From: Campylobacter showae CSUNSWCD
Lineage (GTDB): Bacteria; Campylobacterota; Campylobacteria; Campylobacterales; Campylobacteraceae
Assembly (NCBI RefSeq): GCF_000313615.1
Contig: NZ_AMZQ01000005.1
Coordinates: 124,001 to 188,000 of the forward strand
Reading direction: 5' to 3'
Length of the DNA stretch: 64,000 nucleotides
Shown here: piece after piece, positions 55,245 to 64,000 of the stretch
How the letters are laid out: every line of letters starts with the position of its first letter
How positions within the stretch are numbered: position 1 is the first letter of the stretch
Notes under the pieces: generated by a model
What the model was told of the DNA's origin: nothing
Database searches by the model: none
Seen by the model: the letters and a program-made list of their open reading frames with translations, nothing else
Position numbers and translations under genes: made by a program

Positions 55245-55262
55245 ATTATAGCACAAGGTGCT
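55245..55262 (-). promoter_or_regulatory. htpG promoter with overlapping inverted repeat
   Basis: Read on the minus strand, TGCTATAAT is an extended -10 (TATAAT at 55245-55250). The inverted repeat AGCAC, CTT, GTGCT overlaps it (55250-55262). The repeat resembles half of a CIRCE element, but the full consensus is not present. The start codon is 34 bases downstream. Confidence 0.5.
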
Positions 55263-55316
55263 AAGAATATCTTTAAACTTGATACGACAACTATCAACTT
55301 ATCTAAAATTTGTTTC

Positions 55317-55586
55317 TCAAATTTGAGTGCTTTTTTCTATCCTCACAAAGTCTATTTTGCCGGTATTAAAGATAAAAAGCACGAAAAGTCGGTCGCAATA
55401 CTCGCCCAGCTCGTCGCTTATGCGGTGTGGGTTTTGCCGCAAAAAATCTAAAATTTGTTCTAACCCTGAGTCTGTTTGCTTGCTCGTAGCGTTTTCGTCG
55501 AAAAAGATCTCAAGGTCTGGCTCAGGCAAATTTGAAGCGAATAAAATTTGAGTTAAAATCATAAAGATAACTGCGAGTTTTTTCAT
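55317..55586 (-). CDS. Small exported protein, 89 residues
   Basis: I do not recognise a family. The ATG at 55586 has AGGATG upstream. The first 18 residues are a classical signal peptide (MKKLAVIFMILTQILFAS) with an AxA-like cleavage site. The mature part is acidic at first (LPEPDLEIFFDENA) and then has a helix (DSGLEQILDFLRQNPHRI) and a strand pair (RLFVLFIFNTGKIDFVRIEKS). One Cys in the mature part. It lies between plsC and htpG, where I remember crcB in C. jejuni. Probably periplasmic. Confidence 0.72.
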   Translation of the reverse strand: MKKLAVIFMILTQILFASNLPEPDLEIFFDENATSKQTDSGLEQILDFLRQNPHRISDELGEYCDRLFVLFIFNTGKIDFVRIEKSTQI

Positions 55587-55736
55587 CAATCATCCTAAAT
55601 TTACAGTTTTTGCGAGGCGACAAATTTGGCTAGCGGATTTAAGGGCTAAATTTGCTCGCGGTAAATTTGGCTCAACTTTTAGCTGAAAAGTTCGTCAAAT
55701 TTACGTGCGCGGCAAAATTTATGATAAAGCAGCGCA

Positions 55737-56423
55737 TTAAATCGTCGCTTTTTGCCTCTCGTTGTCGAGCGTTTCTTGCATTTTAGCTCTTGTGTTTTCT
55801 AGCCACTCAGGGTTGGCGGTATCGATGAGATCTAGGCAGATTATTTTGATTTTGCCATTTTTAAAGCTGAAATTTTTAACGTCCATTATGTCAGAGCCTA
55901 CAAGGACGACGGGCTGGATTTTTAGATTTAGCTTGTCGGCGATGATTTTCGCACCGCCTTTAAACGGCAAAAGCTCCTTTGAGTGCGAGCGTGTTCCCTC
56001 GGGGAAAATAGCCAGCACACGCCCTTTTTCGACGCGGTCTTGTGCGTCTTTTACGAGTTTGATGAGCGAGCGTTTGTTTTCGCGCTCGACTGAGATCATT
56101 TGCGGTATGTGGATGATCTGACCGATGACGGGCAGGTCGGCGATCTCTTTTTTAGCGATCCAGCAGAGATTTTTAGGATAGACTTCCTCTAAAACGACGA
56201 TATCTAGCATACTTTGGTGGTTCATGATGATCATATTCGCCCGCTCGTCAAAGTTGCCGACGACTTCGAGCGAATAAAAGCCAAAAAGCCGCTGGCTCCT
56301 ACCCCAAAATCTCCTCACGCCGTGAATGTGCTTTTTAAAAAGCCACATAAAAAACACGACCAAAAGTATGCTGATCAGAAACTCGACCGCGAAATACGCG
56401 GCCTTTATCCTAGAAAATATCAT
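55737..56423 (-). CDS. plsC: 1-acyl-sn-glycerol-3-phosphate acyltransferase
   Basis: It adds the second acyl chain to lysophosphatidic acid, giving phosphatidic acid. The 228-residue protein has an N-terminal membrane helix, the acyltransferase motif NHQSMLD (HX4D), and the substrate motif FPEGTRSHSKELLPFKGGA. It overlaps the upstream SH3-type gene by 14 bases and belongs to the same minus-strand run. Confidence 0.94.
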   Translation of the reverse strand: MIFSRIKAAYFAVEFLISILLVVFFMWLFKKHIHGVRRFWGRSQRLFGFYSLEVVGNFDERANMIIMNHQSMLDIVVLEEVYPKNLCWIAKKEIADLPVIGQIIHIPQMISVERENKRSLIKLVKDAQDRVEKGRVLAIFPEGTRSHSKELLPFKGGAKIIADKLNLKIQPVVLVGSDIMDVKNFSFKNGKIKIICLDLIDTANPEWLENTRAKMQETLDNERQKATI

Positions 56424-57762
56424 CTTTTTTTACCCAGCCTATCTTGCCGTCGTCTAGTAAAATTTTGACGTAGTCCTCGCGTTCGCCAAGTATCTCGACC
56501 TTTTGCTGCGCTTTTGAGGTATAAAATACGCTCGAGTTTTGCGTAGGCAAAATTTTTACATTTATGTTTTGCCTTAGCGTCGCTCCGCCAAACGGGTTGT
56601 AGCTATAAAGGATATAGGCTCCAAGGCCGACTACGACGACGAGAAATATCGCGTCGCGCTTAAACAAAAATGTGATCAAGAAAATACCGAAAAGCGCGTA
56701 AACTCCGATATTTTTGTAAATTTCAAATTTGCTTTGTTTTGGATTTAGCCCGATTTGCGTGCTGATTTCATCGTCTTCCACGACGACAGGGAGCGAAAAG
56801 CTCACGAAATCTTTTTTAGTGAGACTAAAATAGTTAAAATCTATCGAGGTTTTTTCAGGCGAAAATATCGCGAAATAATATCCGCTTTGCGCGTCAAATT
56901 CACCGCTCGTGGAGTCTACACCCTGTTTAATGATGTCCTTATCCTCGATGAAAAAGTCCGCGATATTGCCTTTTTGCGCGTTTACTTCAACAATCATTAT
57001 GAGGTTTTTATCGTCAAATTTGCTTGTTTTGTATTTTTTGACTTCGAGATTTTGAGCGACGACGTGATTGTATTTTTTACTGCTTTTTAGCGCCACGATT
57101 TTAGGTAGCGAAAGCGTCAAATTCGCCGCTTGGAAAAACTCGCCGTTGCGCTTTAAATTTACAGTAATTTTTGGACTTTTTACGGCTTGGGCGGAGGCCT
57201 CGGCGTAAATTTGAGCCTTATAAACCCCTTTGCCGTCGTTATCCCAGCGCAAATTTGAGCTTAGCCATTTTAGGTTTTCGGTTTCTGGCAAGATGGTTTG
57301 CAAATCAACTGCGATGTTATCCTGGATATCGACCGAGAGCGTAAAGCTAAAAATTTGCCCGACGTAGACTTGATTCGGCACGTTTAAGGCCTTGATGATG
57401 ATATCGTTTGGCTGCACGCGCTCGTAGAGCTGGCTGTCTTTTAAATTTAGCTCTGGCTCATTTGTAGGAGCGATATTTTGCGGGATAGGCTGGCGCAGAT
57501 GCGTGCCGCCCTGGTTGCTTGGGGTTTGGCTTTGGGCTACAGGAGTTCTATTTTGCGTAGCCGTACTTTGCGTCTGGCTCGGAGTTTTATTTTGTGCGCT
57601 CGGCGCTCTGTTTTGTAAATTTGGCTTTTGTGCCGGCGTTTGCGGAGCGGGCTTGATTACCTTTTGACTTTGCTCGTCGCCCATCATATCAAATACGCTA
57701 GGCTCTGTGGCCGTGCAAGCTAAAACAAATATAGTAAAAAGTGCTAAAAAGGGCTTTAGCAA
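56410..57762 (-). CDS. Membrane protein with Pro/Gln linker and C-terminal SH3-like domain
   Basis: This 450-residue protein has an N-terminal signal sequence with a Cys at 16 (VLAC), which may be a lipobox although Leu at -2 is unusual. A Pro/Gln/Thr-rich linker covers about residues 35-105. A beta-rich region, perhaps BatD-like, follows (VGQIFSFTLSVDIQDN onward). Two membrane segments at about 355-395 (ALFGIFLITFLF, IFLVVVVGLGAYIL) precede a C-terminal SH3-like domain that ends in DDGKIGWVKKDDIF. The role is unknown. It overlaps purQ by 7 bases. Confidence 0.78.
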   Translation of the reverse strand: MLKPFLALFTIFVLACTATEPSVFDMMGDEQSQKVIKPAPQTPAQKPNLQNRAPSAQNKTPSQTQSTATQNRTPVAQSQTPSNQGGTHLRQPIPQNIAPTNEPELNLKDSQLYERVQPNDIIIKALNVPNQVYVGQIFSFTLSVDIQDNIAVDLQTILPETENLKWLSSNLRWDNDGKGVYKAQIYAEASAQAVKSPKITVNLKRNGEFFQAANLTLSLPKIVALKSSKKYNHVVAQNLEVKKYKTSKFDDKNLIMIVEVNAQKGNIADFFIEDKDIIKQGVDSTSGEFDAQSGYYFAIFSPEKTSIDFNYFSLTKKDFVSFSLPVVVEDDEISTQIGLNPKQSKFEIYKNIGVYALFGIFLITFLFKRDAIFLVVVVGLGAYILYSYNPFGGATLRQNINVKILPTQNSSVFYTSKAQQKVEILGEREDYVKILLDDGKIGWVKKDDIF

Positions 57763-58421
57763 ACTAGCCCTTTTAGCATTTTTAATCCGTCATCCGTGCC
57801 TAAAAACTTCTCGCAGGCACGCTCCGGATGAGGCATGAGGCCGAATATCTTTTTGTTCTTATCACAAATTCCCGCTATCGCATCGACCGAGCCGTTTGGA
57901 TTTAGCTCTGCGCCGTTTGCGTCGCAGTATTTTAGCAACACTTGATCGTTGTCGTAGAGGCCTTTTAGCGTAACTTCATCGGCGTAAAAGTTGCCCTCAC
58001 CGTGAGCAATCGGGATGTTTACAACCTCGCCGACGCTCAAATTTGAGAGAAATTTATTCGCGTTTGACGCCACTTTTAAGTTATGATACTTTGAGATAAA
58101 GCTTAAATTTTCGTTTCGTCTCATTGCGCCCGCGAGCAGTTTTAGCTCGCATAGCATCTGAAAGCCGTTGCAAATGCCAAGCACGTATCCGCCTTTTTGG
58201 GCGTGTTTGACGACTGCACTCATTGCCGGACTAAATTTAGCGATAGCTGCCGTGCGCAGATAGTCGCCATAACTAAATCCGCCTGGAAGCACGATAAGAT
58301 CGGCATTTATCTCACTTTCTTTGTGCCAGATGATTTGCGTCTGACAACCTAAAAGCTCAAAGGCGTATTGCGTGTCCAACTCACAGTTTGTGCCTGGAAA
58401 CAAAACGATGGCGACTTTCAT
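57756..58421 (-). CDS. purQ: PurQ, glutaminase subunit of FGAM synthase
   Basis: This 221-residue class I glutamine amidotransferase supplies ammonia to PurL in purine synthesis. It has the nucleophile Cys in VLGICNGFQ and the His/Glu in LMPHPERA. I chose ATG 58421 (MKVAIVLFPGTNCE), which overlaps the purS stop by 4 bases; the frame continues upstream, but those residues have no similarity. The gene order purC, purS, purQ supports the call. Confidence 0.96.
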   Translation of the reverse strand: MKVAIVLFPGTNCELDTQYAFELLGCQTQIIWHKESEINADLIVLPGGFSYGDYLRTAAIAKFSPAMSAVVKHAQKGGYVLGICNGFQMLCELKLLAGAMRRNENLSFISKYHNLKVASNANKFLSNLSVGEVVNIPIAHGEGNFYADEVTLKGLYDNDQVLLKYCDANGAELNPNGSVDAIAGICDKNKKIFGLMPHPERACEKFLGTDDGLKMLKGLVC

Positions 58422-58678
58422 TTTGCGCTCTCGCATTTGTCGTTCAAATTTATCTCGTAGTCCTCTATGACGGTGTTTGCGAGCAGTTCTTCGCACATTT
58501 TGGTGAGCTCCTTGCGCGCTTCGTCTTTGCTTGCGACGTCTACGTCAAGCACGATTTGTTTGCCTATTCGCACGCCGCTTACGTTGTTAAATCCAAGCGA
58601 GCCGAGCGCATGCTCGACTGCCTTTCCTTGCGGGTCTAAAACGCCGTTTTTTAGGGATACGTTTATGATAGCTTTCAT
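58418..58678 (-). CDS. purS: PurS, small subunit of FGAM synthase
   Basis: This 86-residue protein links PurQ and the small form of PurL. It has the typical INVSLKNGVLDPQGKAVEHA start and the SLGFNNVSGVRIGKQIVLDV core. It starts 1 base after purC and overlaps purQ by ATGA. Its presence implies that purL elsewhere is the short type. Confidence 0.94.
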   Translation of the reverse strand: MKAIINVSLKNGVLDPQGKAVEHALGSLGFNNVSGVRIGKQIVLDVDVASKDEARKELTKMCEELLANTVIEDYEINLNDKCESAK

Positions 58679-58679
58679 T

Positions 58680-59396
58680 CTAAACCTTAGATAAAATTCT
58701 TTTTAAAACTTCTTCGTAGGCGACTTTTACGCTGCCAAGATCCTGGCGAAATCTGTCTTTGTCAAGTTTTTCGTTCGTAGTCGCGTCCCAAAAGCGGCAA
58801 CTATCTGGGCTGATCTCGTCTGCTAGCACGATATTTCCGTCTTTATCGACGCCAAATTCCACTTTAAAATCAACCAGTTTCAAATTTATATCTGCGAAAA
58901 ATTTAAACAAGATAGCGTTTATCTCGCGCCCCATGTGTTTTAGCCTATCAAGGTCGTTTTCGCTCTTGACTAAGCCCATGATTAGGCAGTGCTCGTCGTT
59001 TAAGATCGGATCGTGTAGGTCGTCGTTTTTGTAGTAAAACTCCACTAAAGGAAACGGCAAAACCGTACCTTCTTTTATCGCCAGGCGTTTTGTTAGCGAG
59101 CCGGTGGCGATATTTCTCACAACCACTTCAAGAGGGATGATTTCGCATTTTTTCACGAGCTGCTCGGTGTCGCTTAGGGTTTCGACCAGGTGAGTTGGGA
59201 TGCCTTTTTCTTTTAAAAGATGAAAAAGCTGCGTTGAAATTTTATTATTCAGCGCGCCTTTGCCCGCTTCGTTACCTCTTTTTTGCGCATCAAAGGCGGT
59301 TAGATCGTCTTTAAATTCCGCTATGAGTAGGTCCGCATCGTCTGTTGCGAACATCTTTTTTCCCTTGCCTTCGTAGATCAGCTCTTTTTTTTGCAT
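58680..59396 (-). CDS. purC: PurC, SAICAR synthetase
   Basis: This 238-residue enzyme joins CAIR and aspartate in purine synthesis. Family blocks are [56 protein letters not shown], and [14 protein letters not shown] ribosome binding site (AAGGAG) lies at 59401-59406. It lies 10 bases downstream of ctpA. Confidence 0.96.
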   Translation of the reverse strand: MQKKELIYEGKGKKMFATDDADLLIAEFKDDLTAFDAQKRGNEAGKGALNNKISTQLFHLLKEKGIPTHLVETLSDTEQLVKKCEIIPLEVVVRNIATGSLTKRLAIKEGTVLPFPLVEFYYKNDDLHDPILNDEHCLIMGLVKSENDLDRLKHMGREINAILFKFFADINLKLVDFKVEFGVDKDGNIVLADEISPDSCRFWDATTNEKLDKDRFRQDLGSVKVAYEEVLKRILSKV

Positions 59397-59406
59397 TTTG
59401 CACTCC

Positions 59407-60711
59407 TTATTTTAGCTGTAAAATTTTAATCGCGTCAATCGCCGATTTTAGTTGTATATCGTCGTTTACGTTAGCCTCGGTTATTATCTTTTTGTTGTCT
59501 GTAGTTTTAGTGACATTTTTATCGCTGTTGCTGTCGATTTTACTTAGTTCGTTGGTTAGGTGTTTTTTTAGTTCGCTCTCTTTTATAGAAAATGCATTTT
59601 CATCCTGCTGCGGCACTTTGCCCGGAAACACGACGATATCAGGCTCTACGCCGGTCGCTTGTATAGTGCGGCCGCTCGGCAAATAGTAGCGCGCTATCGT
59701 TAGGCGGATGGCTTCTTTGTCGTCCACAGGCAGGATAATTTGCACGCTGCCTTTACCGAACGTCTTTTCGCCGATAACGACGGCGCGTTTATGGTCTTGT
59801 AGCGAGCCGCTTACGATCTCGCTTGCGCTTGCGCTTCCACCGTTAACTAGCACGGCTAGCGGTAAATTTGTTATTTTGTTTGCCCTTGCGGCTTTAAATT
59901 CGCTATTTTCGCTCTCGTTTCTACCCTTTTGAGATACGATCACGCCACTATCTATAAATAAATTTGTTAGTCCAACCGCTTGGTTTAAAAGTCCGCCGGG
60001 GTTATTGCGAAGGTCTAGTATGATACCCTCTGCTTTTGGATATTTTTTGATAAATTCCTCGGCCTTTTCGGTTACGTGCTTATCAAAATTTGTCACGCGA
60101 AGATAGAGGATGTTGTCTTTTTCGATCATTTTTGCGTAAACTGATTCGACCGAGATAATGTCGCGTACGAGCTTGACGTCAAACGGCTTTTGCTCGCCTT
60201 TTCTCACGATGGTTATCGTGATAGGCGTCTTTGGCTTACCGCGCATTTTATTTACAGCTTCATCTATAGTAGTGCCTAGAGTCGCGTTGCCGTCGATGCG
60301 CAGGATGATGTCGCCGCTTTTTATGCCGGCTTTATCCGCTGGCGTATTTTCGATAGGCGAGATGACGGTTAGAGCGCCGTCTTTCATGCCGACTGTTATA
60401 CCAAGACCGCCAAATTCGCCGTTTGTCTGCACCTGCATATCTTTAAACGCCTTTTCGTTTAAAAATCCAGAATGCGCGTCAAGGTTGTTTAAAAGCCCCT
60501 CTATGGCTTTATCCACAATCTCTTTAAACTGCAAATCATCAACATAATATTTTTCGATAGTAGAAATGGTTTTTGTAAGTTTAGAGAGCGATTGCAGTTT
60601 GGAATTCGATCCGTCCTCGGTGGCTTTAGCATTTAAATTTGCGCTAAAAACCGCTCCGAATATCATCGCGCCCGCAACGCTTGAAAACAAAAACGTCTTT
60701 TTTTTATTCAA
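59407..60711 (-). CDS. ctpA: CtpA-type carboxy-terminal processing protease (S41)
   Basis: This 434-residue periplasmic serine protease has an N-terminal signal or anchor ([22 protein letters not shown]) and a PDZ domain (about 95-165, [15 protein letters not shown]). The S41 catalytic domain has the Ser in [12 protein letters not shown] and the Lys in [10 protein letters not shown]. It is the first gene of the ctpA-purC-purS-purQ run and is divergent from clpB, with the clpB promoter in the 177 bases between. Confidence 0.93.
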   Translation of the reverse strand: MNKKKTFLFSSVAGAMIFGAVFSANLNAKATEDGSNSKLQSLSKLTKTISTIEKYYVDDLQFKEIVDKAIEGLLNNLDAHSGFLNEKAFKDMQVQTNGEFGGLGITVGMKDGALTVISPIENTPADKAGIKSGDIILRIDGNATLGTTIDEAVNKMRGKPKTPITITIVRKGEQKPFDVKLVRDIISVESVYAKMIEKDNILYLRVTNFDKHVTEKAEEFIKKYPKAEGIILDLRNNPGGLLNQAVGLTNLFIDSGVIVSQKGRNESENSEFKAARANKITNLPLAVLVNGGSASASEIVSGSLQDHKRAVVIGEKTFGKGSVQIILPVDDKEAIRLTIARYYLPSGRTIQATGVEPDIVVFPGKVPQQDENAFSIKESELKKHLTNELSKIDSNSDKNVTKTTDNKKIITEANVNDDIQLKSAIDAIKILQLK

Positions 60712-60831
60712 AGTTAATCTCCTGCCTTTTGAGTGGGGGTATTTTAGTTAAATTTGCCTAAAAATAGGATAAAAGAATTAATAAAATTTAATTTTATTTC
60801 GTAAGTGTTTATATTAAATAACTTAGATAAC

Positions 60832-60860
60832 TTGACAATAATCGACTAAAGTTATATAAT
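60832..60860 (+). promoter_or_regulatory. Consensus sigma-70 promoter of clpB with overlapping repeats
   Basis: TTGACA (60832-60837), a 17-base spacer, and TATAAT (60855-60860) match both consensus hexamers, rare in Campylobacter. ATAACTT occurs twice (60818-60824 and 60827-60833) and its inverse AAGTTAT once (60849-60855), all overlapping the promoter, as expected for a heat-shock repressor site. I cannot say whether HspR or HrcA binds here. Confidence 0.7.
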
Positions 60861-60888
60861 ACGCTCATTATAAACTAAAGGAGAAAAA

Positions 60889-63462
60889 ATGGCGAATTTA
60901 GGCGAAAATTTAACCGCACAAATGCAAGAGCTGGTAGAAAAGGGTGTCGCACTAGCGATACACGCGAAAAATCCACAAACCTTTCCGCTTCATTTGCTTT
61001 GGGCACTAGTCGCAGATAGTAGCTCGCTACTCAACCAAGTCTTTAACAAAATGAACGTCAGCAAGGACGCGGTGGAGCTTGAAGTAAAAAGCAAAGCCGC
61101 ACAGCTACCGACAAGCTCAAACGTCAGCAAAGAAAACGTGCAAATTTCAAAGGAGCTCATAAACTCTCTTGAAAGCGCAAAAGCTATGATGGTGAGCCTG
61201 GGAGACAGCTATATCGCGGTGGATACGTGGATCATTTCGGCGCTTGAGCTGCCTGAGATCAAGCAAATTTTAGGCAAATTTACAGATATTTTAGAGATCC
61301 GCAAAAATTTAGAAAGCATCAGAGCAGGGCGCAAGATAGATAGTCAAACCGGCGACGAGACGCTAGATAGCTTGGAGAAGTACGGCATCGATCTCACCAC
61401 AAAAGCGCTAAATAAGGAGCTAGACCCAGTCATCGGGCGCGACGAAGAGATCACGCGCATGATGCAAATTTTAATAAGAAAAAGCAAAAATAATCCTATT
61501 TTATTAGGCGAGCCTGGCGTGGGTAAAACCGCTATCGTCGAGGGTCTCGCGCAAAAAATCGTGGCAAAAGACGTGCCTACAAGCCTGGCAAACAAGCGAG
61601 TGATCGCGCTTGATATGAGCGCGCTGATCGCGGGCGCGAAATACCGCGGCGAATTTGAAGACAGGCTAAAAGCCGTCATAAACGAGGTAAAAAGCGCGGG
61701 AAATATCATCCTATTTATCGACGAGATACATACCATCGTGGGCGCTGGAGCTAGCGAAGGTAGCATGGATGCGGCAAATATCCTAAAACCGGCCCTTGCT
61801 AGAGGCGAGCTGCATGCCGTAGGCGCTACGACGCTAAAAGAGTACCGCAAATATTTCGAAAAGGACGCCGCGCTGCAACGCCGCTTTCAGCCAATCGACG
61901 TAAAAGAACCTAGCGTAAACGAAGCGCTTCAAATTTTACGCGGGATAAAAGAGCGCCTCGAGGTGCACCACGGCGTGACGATCACCGATAGCGCGCTGGT
62001 CGCAGCGGCAAAGCTAAGCGACCGCTACATCTCGAACCGCTTTTTGCCCGATAAAGCGATCGATCTCATCGACGAGGCCGCAGCTGAGCTAAAAATGCAA
62101 ATAGAAAGCGAGCCCTACGAGCTAGCCCGCATCAAACGCGAGATCGTAACGCTGCAAGTCGAAAAAGAGGCGCTAAAAATGGAAGACGAGACCAAAAACG
62201 CGGCTCGCCTAACCGAGATAGAAAAGCAAATCGCCGACCTAAACGAACAAAAACACGCCCTTGACGGTAAATTTGAAAATGAAAAGGCGGTTTTTGGCGG
62301 TATCTCAAAAGCTAAAAAAGAGATAGATAGCCTAAAAAGCGAGGCCGAGATAGCGCGCAGAAACGGCGATCTACAGCGCGCGGCCGAGATCGAATACGGC
62401 AAAATTTTAGAAGCCGCCAACCGCCAAAAAGAGCTCGAAAAAAAATGGGACGAGATGAAAAAATCAGGCGTGCTGCTCAAAAATCAAGTAGATGAGGAGC
62501 TGGTGGCCGAAATACTAAGCAAATGGACGGGAATTTCGGTCAGCAAAATGCTAACTAGCGAAAAACAAAAATACCTAATGATCGAGGAGCATTTGCGAGA
62601 AAGCGTAGTTGGCCAGGATGCCGCACTACACGCGCTAGCAAGAGCCATCAAGCGAAACAAAGCGGGCCTAAACGAGGGCGCGCGTCCGATCGGATCATTT
62701 TTGTTTTTGGGGCCTACGGGCGTTGGTAAAACGCAGTCGGCGAAGGCTTTGGCTAAATTTTTATTTGACGACGAGCGTGCGCTCATACGCTTTGACATGA
62801 GCGAATATATGGAAAAGCACAGCGTATCTCGCCTGCTCGGAGCGCCTCCTGGATACGTGGGTTACGACGAAGGCGGACAGCTAACAGAAGCCGTACGCAG
62901 ACGTCCGTATAGCGTTATACTTTTTGACGAGATCGAAAAGGCTCACAAGGACGTGTTTAACGTACTTCTAGGCATTCTAGACGACGGAAGGGCGACTGAT
63001 AATAAGGGCGTGACGGTCGATTTTAAAAACACGATCATCATCCTCACGTCAAATATCGCGTCAAATTTCATCATGGATCTAAAAGGCGAGGAGCGCGAGC
63101 AAGCGGTCAAAAACGAGCTTAAAAACTATTTTAAACCCGAGTTTTTAAACCGTCTAGACGACACGATAATCTTTAATCCGCTTGATGAAGACGGGCTCAT
63201 AAAAATCGTAGATATAATGTTTAAAGAGCTTGAAAAAACGCTGCAAAATCGCGGTATAAAAGCAAGCCTAAGCGAAGAGGCTAAGAAATTTATCGCAGGT
63301 GCGGGCTTTGATATCGTTTACGGCGCTAGACCGCTTCGCCGCGCACTTTATGAGCTAGTCGAAGATCCGCTAGCCGATATGATCCTGCGCGACGAGCTTG
63401 AAAGCGGCGACGAGATCGTAGTCGGTAGTGACAAAGAAAAAATAACGATCTCTAAAATTTAA
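60889..63462 (+). CDS. clpB: ClpB disaggregase
   Basis: This 857-residue AAA+ chaperone rescues aggregated proteins with DnaK. It has the N-terminal Clp repeat domain, NBD1 Walker A GEPGVGKT (about residue 206), the middle coiled-coil domain (about 405-520), and NBD2 Walker A GPTGVGKT (about 607). The Arg-finger and sensor blocks, such as [10 protein letters not shown] and [16 protein letters not shown], are normal. TAAAGGAG precedes the ATG. A strong terminator follows. Confidence 0.97.
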   Translation: MANLGENLTAQMQELVEKGVALAIHAKNPQTFPLHLLWALVADSSSLLNQVFNKMNVSKDAVELEVKSKAAQLPTSSNVSKENVQISKELINSLESAKAMMVSLGDSYIAVDTWIISALELPEIKQILGKFTDILEIRKNLESIRAGRKIDSQTGDETLDSLEKYGIDLTTKALNKELDPVIGRDEEITRMMQILIRKSKNNPILLGEPGVGKTAIVEGLAQKIVAKDVPTSLANKRVIALDMSALIAGAKYRGEFEDRLKAVINEVKSAGNIILFIDEIHTIVGAGASEGSMDAANILKPALARGELHAVGATTLKEYRKYFEKDAALQRRFQPIDVKEPSVNEALQILRGIKERLEVHHGVTITDSALVAAAKLSDRYISNRFLPDKAIDLIDEAAAELKMQIESEPYELARIKREIVTLQVEKEALKMEDETKNAARLTEIEKQIADLNEQKHALDGKFENEKAVFGGISKAKKEIDSLKSEAEIARRNGDLQRAAEIEYGKILEAANRQKELEKKWDEMKKSGVLLKNQVDEELVAEILSKWTGISVSKMLTSEKQKYLMIEEHLRESVVGQDAALHALARAIKRNKAGLNEGARPIGSFLFLGPTGVGKTQSAKALAKFLFDDERALIRFDMSEYMEKHSVSRLLGAPPGYVGYDEGGQLTEAVRRRPYSVILFDEIEKAHKDVFNVLLGILDDGRATDNKGVTVDFKNTIIILTSNIASNFIMDLKGEEREQAVKNELKNYFKPEFLNRLDDTIIFNPLDEDGLIKIVDIMFKELEKTLQNRGIKASLSEEAKKFIAGAGFDIVYGARPLRRALYELVEDPLADMILRDELESGDEIVVGSDKEKITISKI

Positions 63463-63471
63463 ACCAAATTT

Positions 63472-63501
63472 ACGGTCGCGTTTTTAGCGCGGCCGTTTTT
63501 G
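63472..63501 (+). terminator. Strong terminator after clpB
   Basis: ACGGTCGCG and CGCGGCCGT form a 9-bp GC-rich stem (one T-G pair) with a 7-base loop, followed at once by TTTTG. It starts 9 bases after the clpB stop. Confidence 0.8.
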
Positions 63502-63684
63502 TTCTCGCATCAAATTCTCTAAATTTAACCGCGCAATTATCTTATATTATTATAGACTGCTCAAATTTAAAAGTAGCGTCTTAGCTCGCAAACGGCGAGT
63601 AAATTTAGTTAAATTTCAAATTTGCCAAGTCATCGCCTCGCTAACCAGCAAATCAAATTTGCCAAAACCGCACAAATTTAGCGG

Positions 63685-64000
63685 CTATTCTCCACTTAGC
63701 TCCTCGGCCACCTGCGCGGCGAGCTTTAGCTTTTCGCTATCAAAATGCGTGTAAATGCGCGAGGTGTTTAGGCTGGCGTGTCCAAGAGCTTCTTGCACCA
63801 AAACTAGGTCTTTTTGCTTTTTATAAAGCATTGTGGCAAAAGTATGGCGCAGCATGTGAGCGCCGTTTTTTTCCTTTCGGATTCCCGCTTTAAAGAGGAT
63901 CTGCTCGACGATGCGGCTAACGTAGGCCTGCGTTAGGCGCGTGCCTTTTTTGTTGATAAAAAGATAGCCTTCTTTATTTATATAGTTTATCGCGATCGCG
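63685..64000 (-). CDS. xerH: XerH-like tyrosine recombinase (C-terminal part, runs off the window)
   Basis: About 105 C-terminal residues of a tyrosine recombinase are visible. Catalytic residues are seen in HMLRHTFA (His, Arg), LGHASLNTS (His), and the nucleophile in SRIYTHF. Campylobacter uses a single Xer recombinase, XerH, at the difH site to resolve chromosome dimers, so this is the likely identity. A prophage or integron integrase cannot be excluded without the N-terminal half. The stop is at 63685-63687. Confidence 0.8.
   Translation of the reverse strand, partial: AIAINYINKEGYLFINKKGTRLTQAYVSRIVEQILFKAGIRKEKNGAHMLRHTFATMLYKKQKDLVLVQEALGHASLNTSRIYTHFDSEKLKLAAQVAEELSGE

Noticed and set aside
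57756-58496. Longer PurQ starting at 58496
   Set aside because: The extra 25 residues are Arg/His-rich, lie antisense or out of frame within purS and have no similarity; ATG 58421 couples with the purS stop.
63463-63684. difH site next to the Xer gene
   Set aside because: I could not recognise a 28-40 base dif-like dyad with confidence in this stretch and do not have a reliable consensus at hand.

Overview
The window looks like a chromosomal segment of a Campylobacter species with relatively high GC for the genus, of the showae/rectus/curvus/concisus type. This rests on monomeric isocitrate dehydrogenase, the OorDABC 2-oxoglutarate:acceptor oxidoreductase, MurF with an N-terminal membrane domain, several gene orders I remember from C. 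jejuni, Campylobacter-type extended -10 promoters, and a very high density of the word AAATTT. I saw no rRNA, tRNA, CRISPR array or insertion sequence. Species assignment is inference only.

Layout. 1-900: end of a [NiFe]-hydrogenase maturation operon (hypE tail, hypA), closed by a perfect palindromic terminator. 1.0-1.9 kb: two unrecognised small genes. 2.4-5.8 kb: a large AsmA/DUF3971-like envelope protein divergent from, and overlapping, mltG. 5.9-13.5 kb: central carbon block (icd, mdh, an NlpC/P60 lipoprotein, oorDABC, flavodoxin); sucCD, which I remember between mdh and oorD in C. jejuni, is not here. 13.7-17.2 kb: a cysteine-free 1176-residue surface-protein candidate with a DUF4214-like N-terminus and two diverged copies of a module of about 340 residues. 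17.5-30.5 kb: minus-strand genes, mostly a tightly packed run of murJ, cysS, an MsbA-like ABC exporter, pyrD, an M16 peptidase, dapA, a FabL-like reductase, a 109-residue coupled ORF, pgsA, an AI-2E family protein, rseP and yggS.

30.6-41 kb (plus strand): a FapA-domain protein, an Mla-type lipid transport operon (permease with N-terminal STAS domain, ATPase, MCE protein, auxiliary lipoprotein), ruvA, ddl, a Phd/YefM-like protein coupled to an alpha/beta hydrolase, and murF. 41.3-43.3 kb: a UvrD-family helicase. 43.4-49.3 kb: a metal-siderophore-type uptake locus (binding protein, ATPase, permease, methyltransferase, TonB-dependent receptor). Its receptor carries two in-frame stops and two frameshifts, and its binding protein is frameshifted near the C-terminus. 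49.5-51.9 kb: ftsW and murG. 51.9-53.1 kb: a CetB-like PAS protein followed by a decayed reading frame. 53.4-63.5 kb: htpG, a small exported protein, plsC, an SH3-type protein, purQ, purS, purC and ctpA on the minus strand, then clpB behind a consensus sigma-70 promoter. The window ends in the C-terminal part of a Xer-type tyrosine recombinase.

Functionally the window is mostly housekeeping: peptidoglycan synthesis (mltG, dapA, murJ, ddl, murF, ftsW, murG), envelope lipids (pgsA, plsC, FabL-like reductase, Mla), the reductive/oxidative TCA branch, purine synthesis and protein quality control. The variable parts are the surface-protein candidate, the NlpC/P60 lipoprotein, the decaying metallophore locus and the decayed gene beside the PAS protein. 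I found no convincing new defence or mobile system; the best leads are the duplicated-module surface protein, the metallophore locus with an embedded methyltransferase, the lone antitoxin-like gene in the ddl-murF cluster and the coupled AAATTT-rich ORF.
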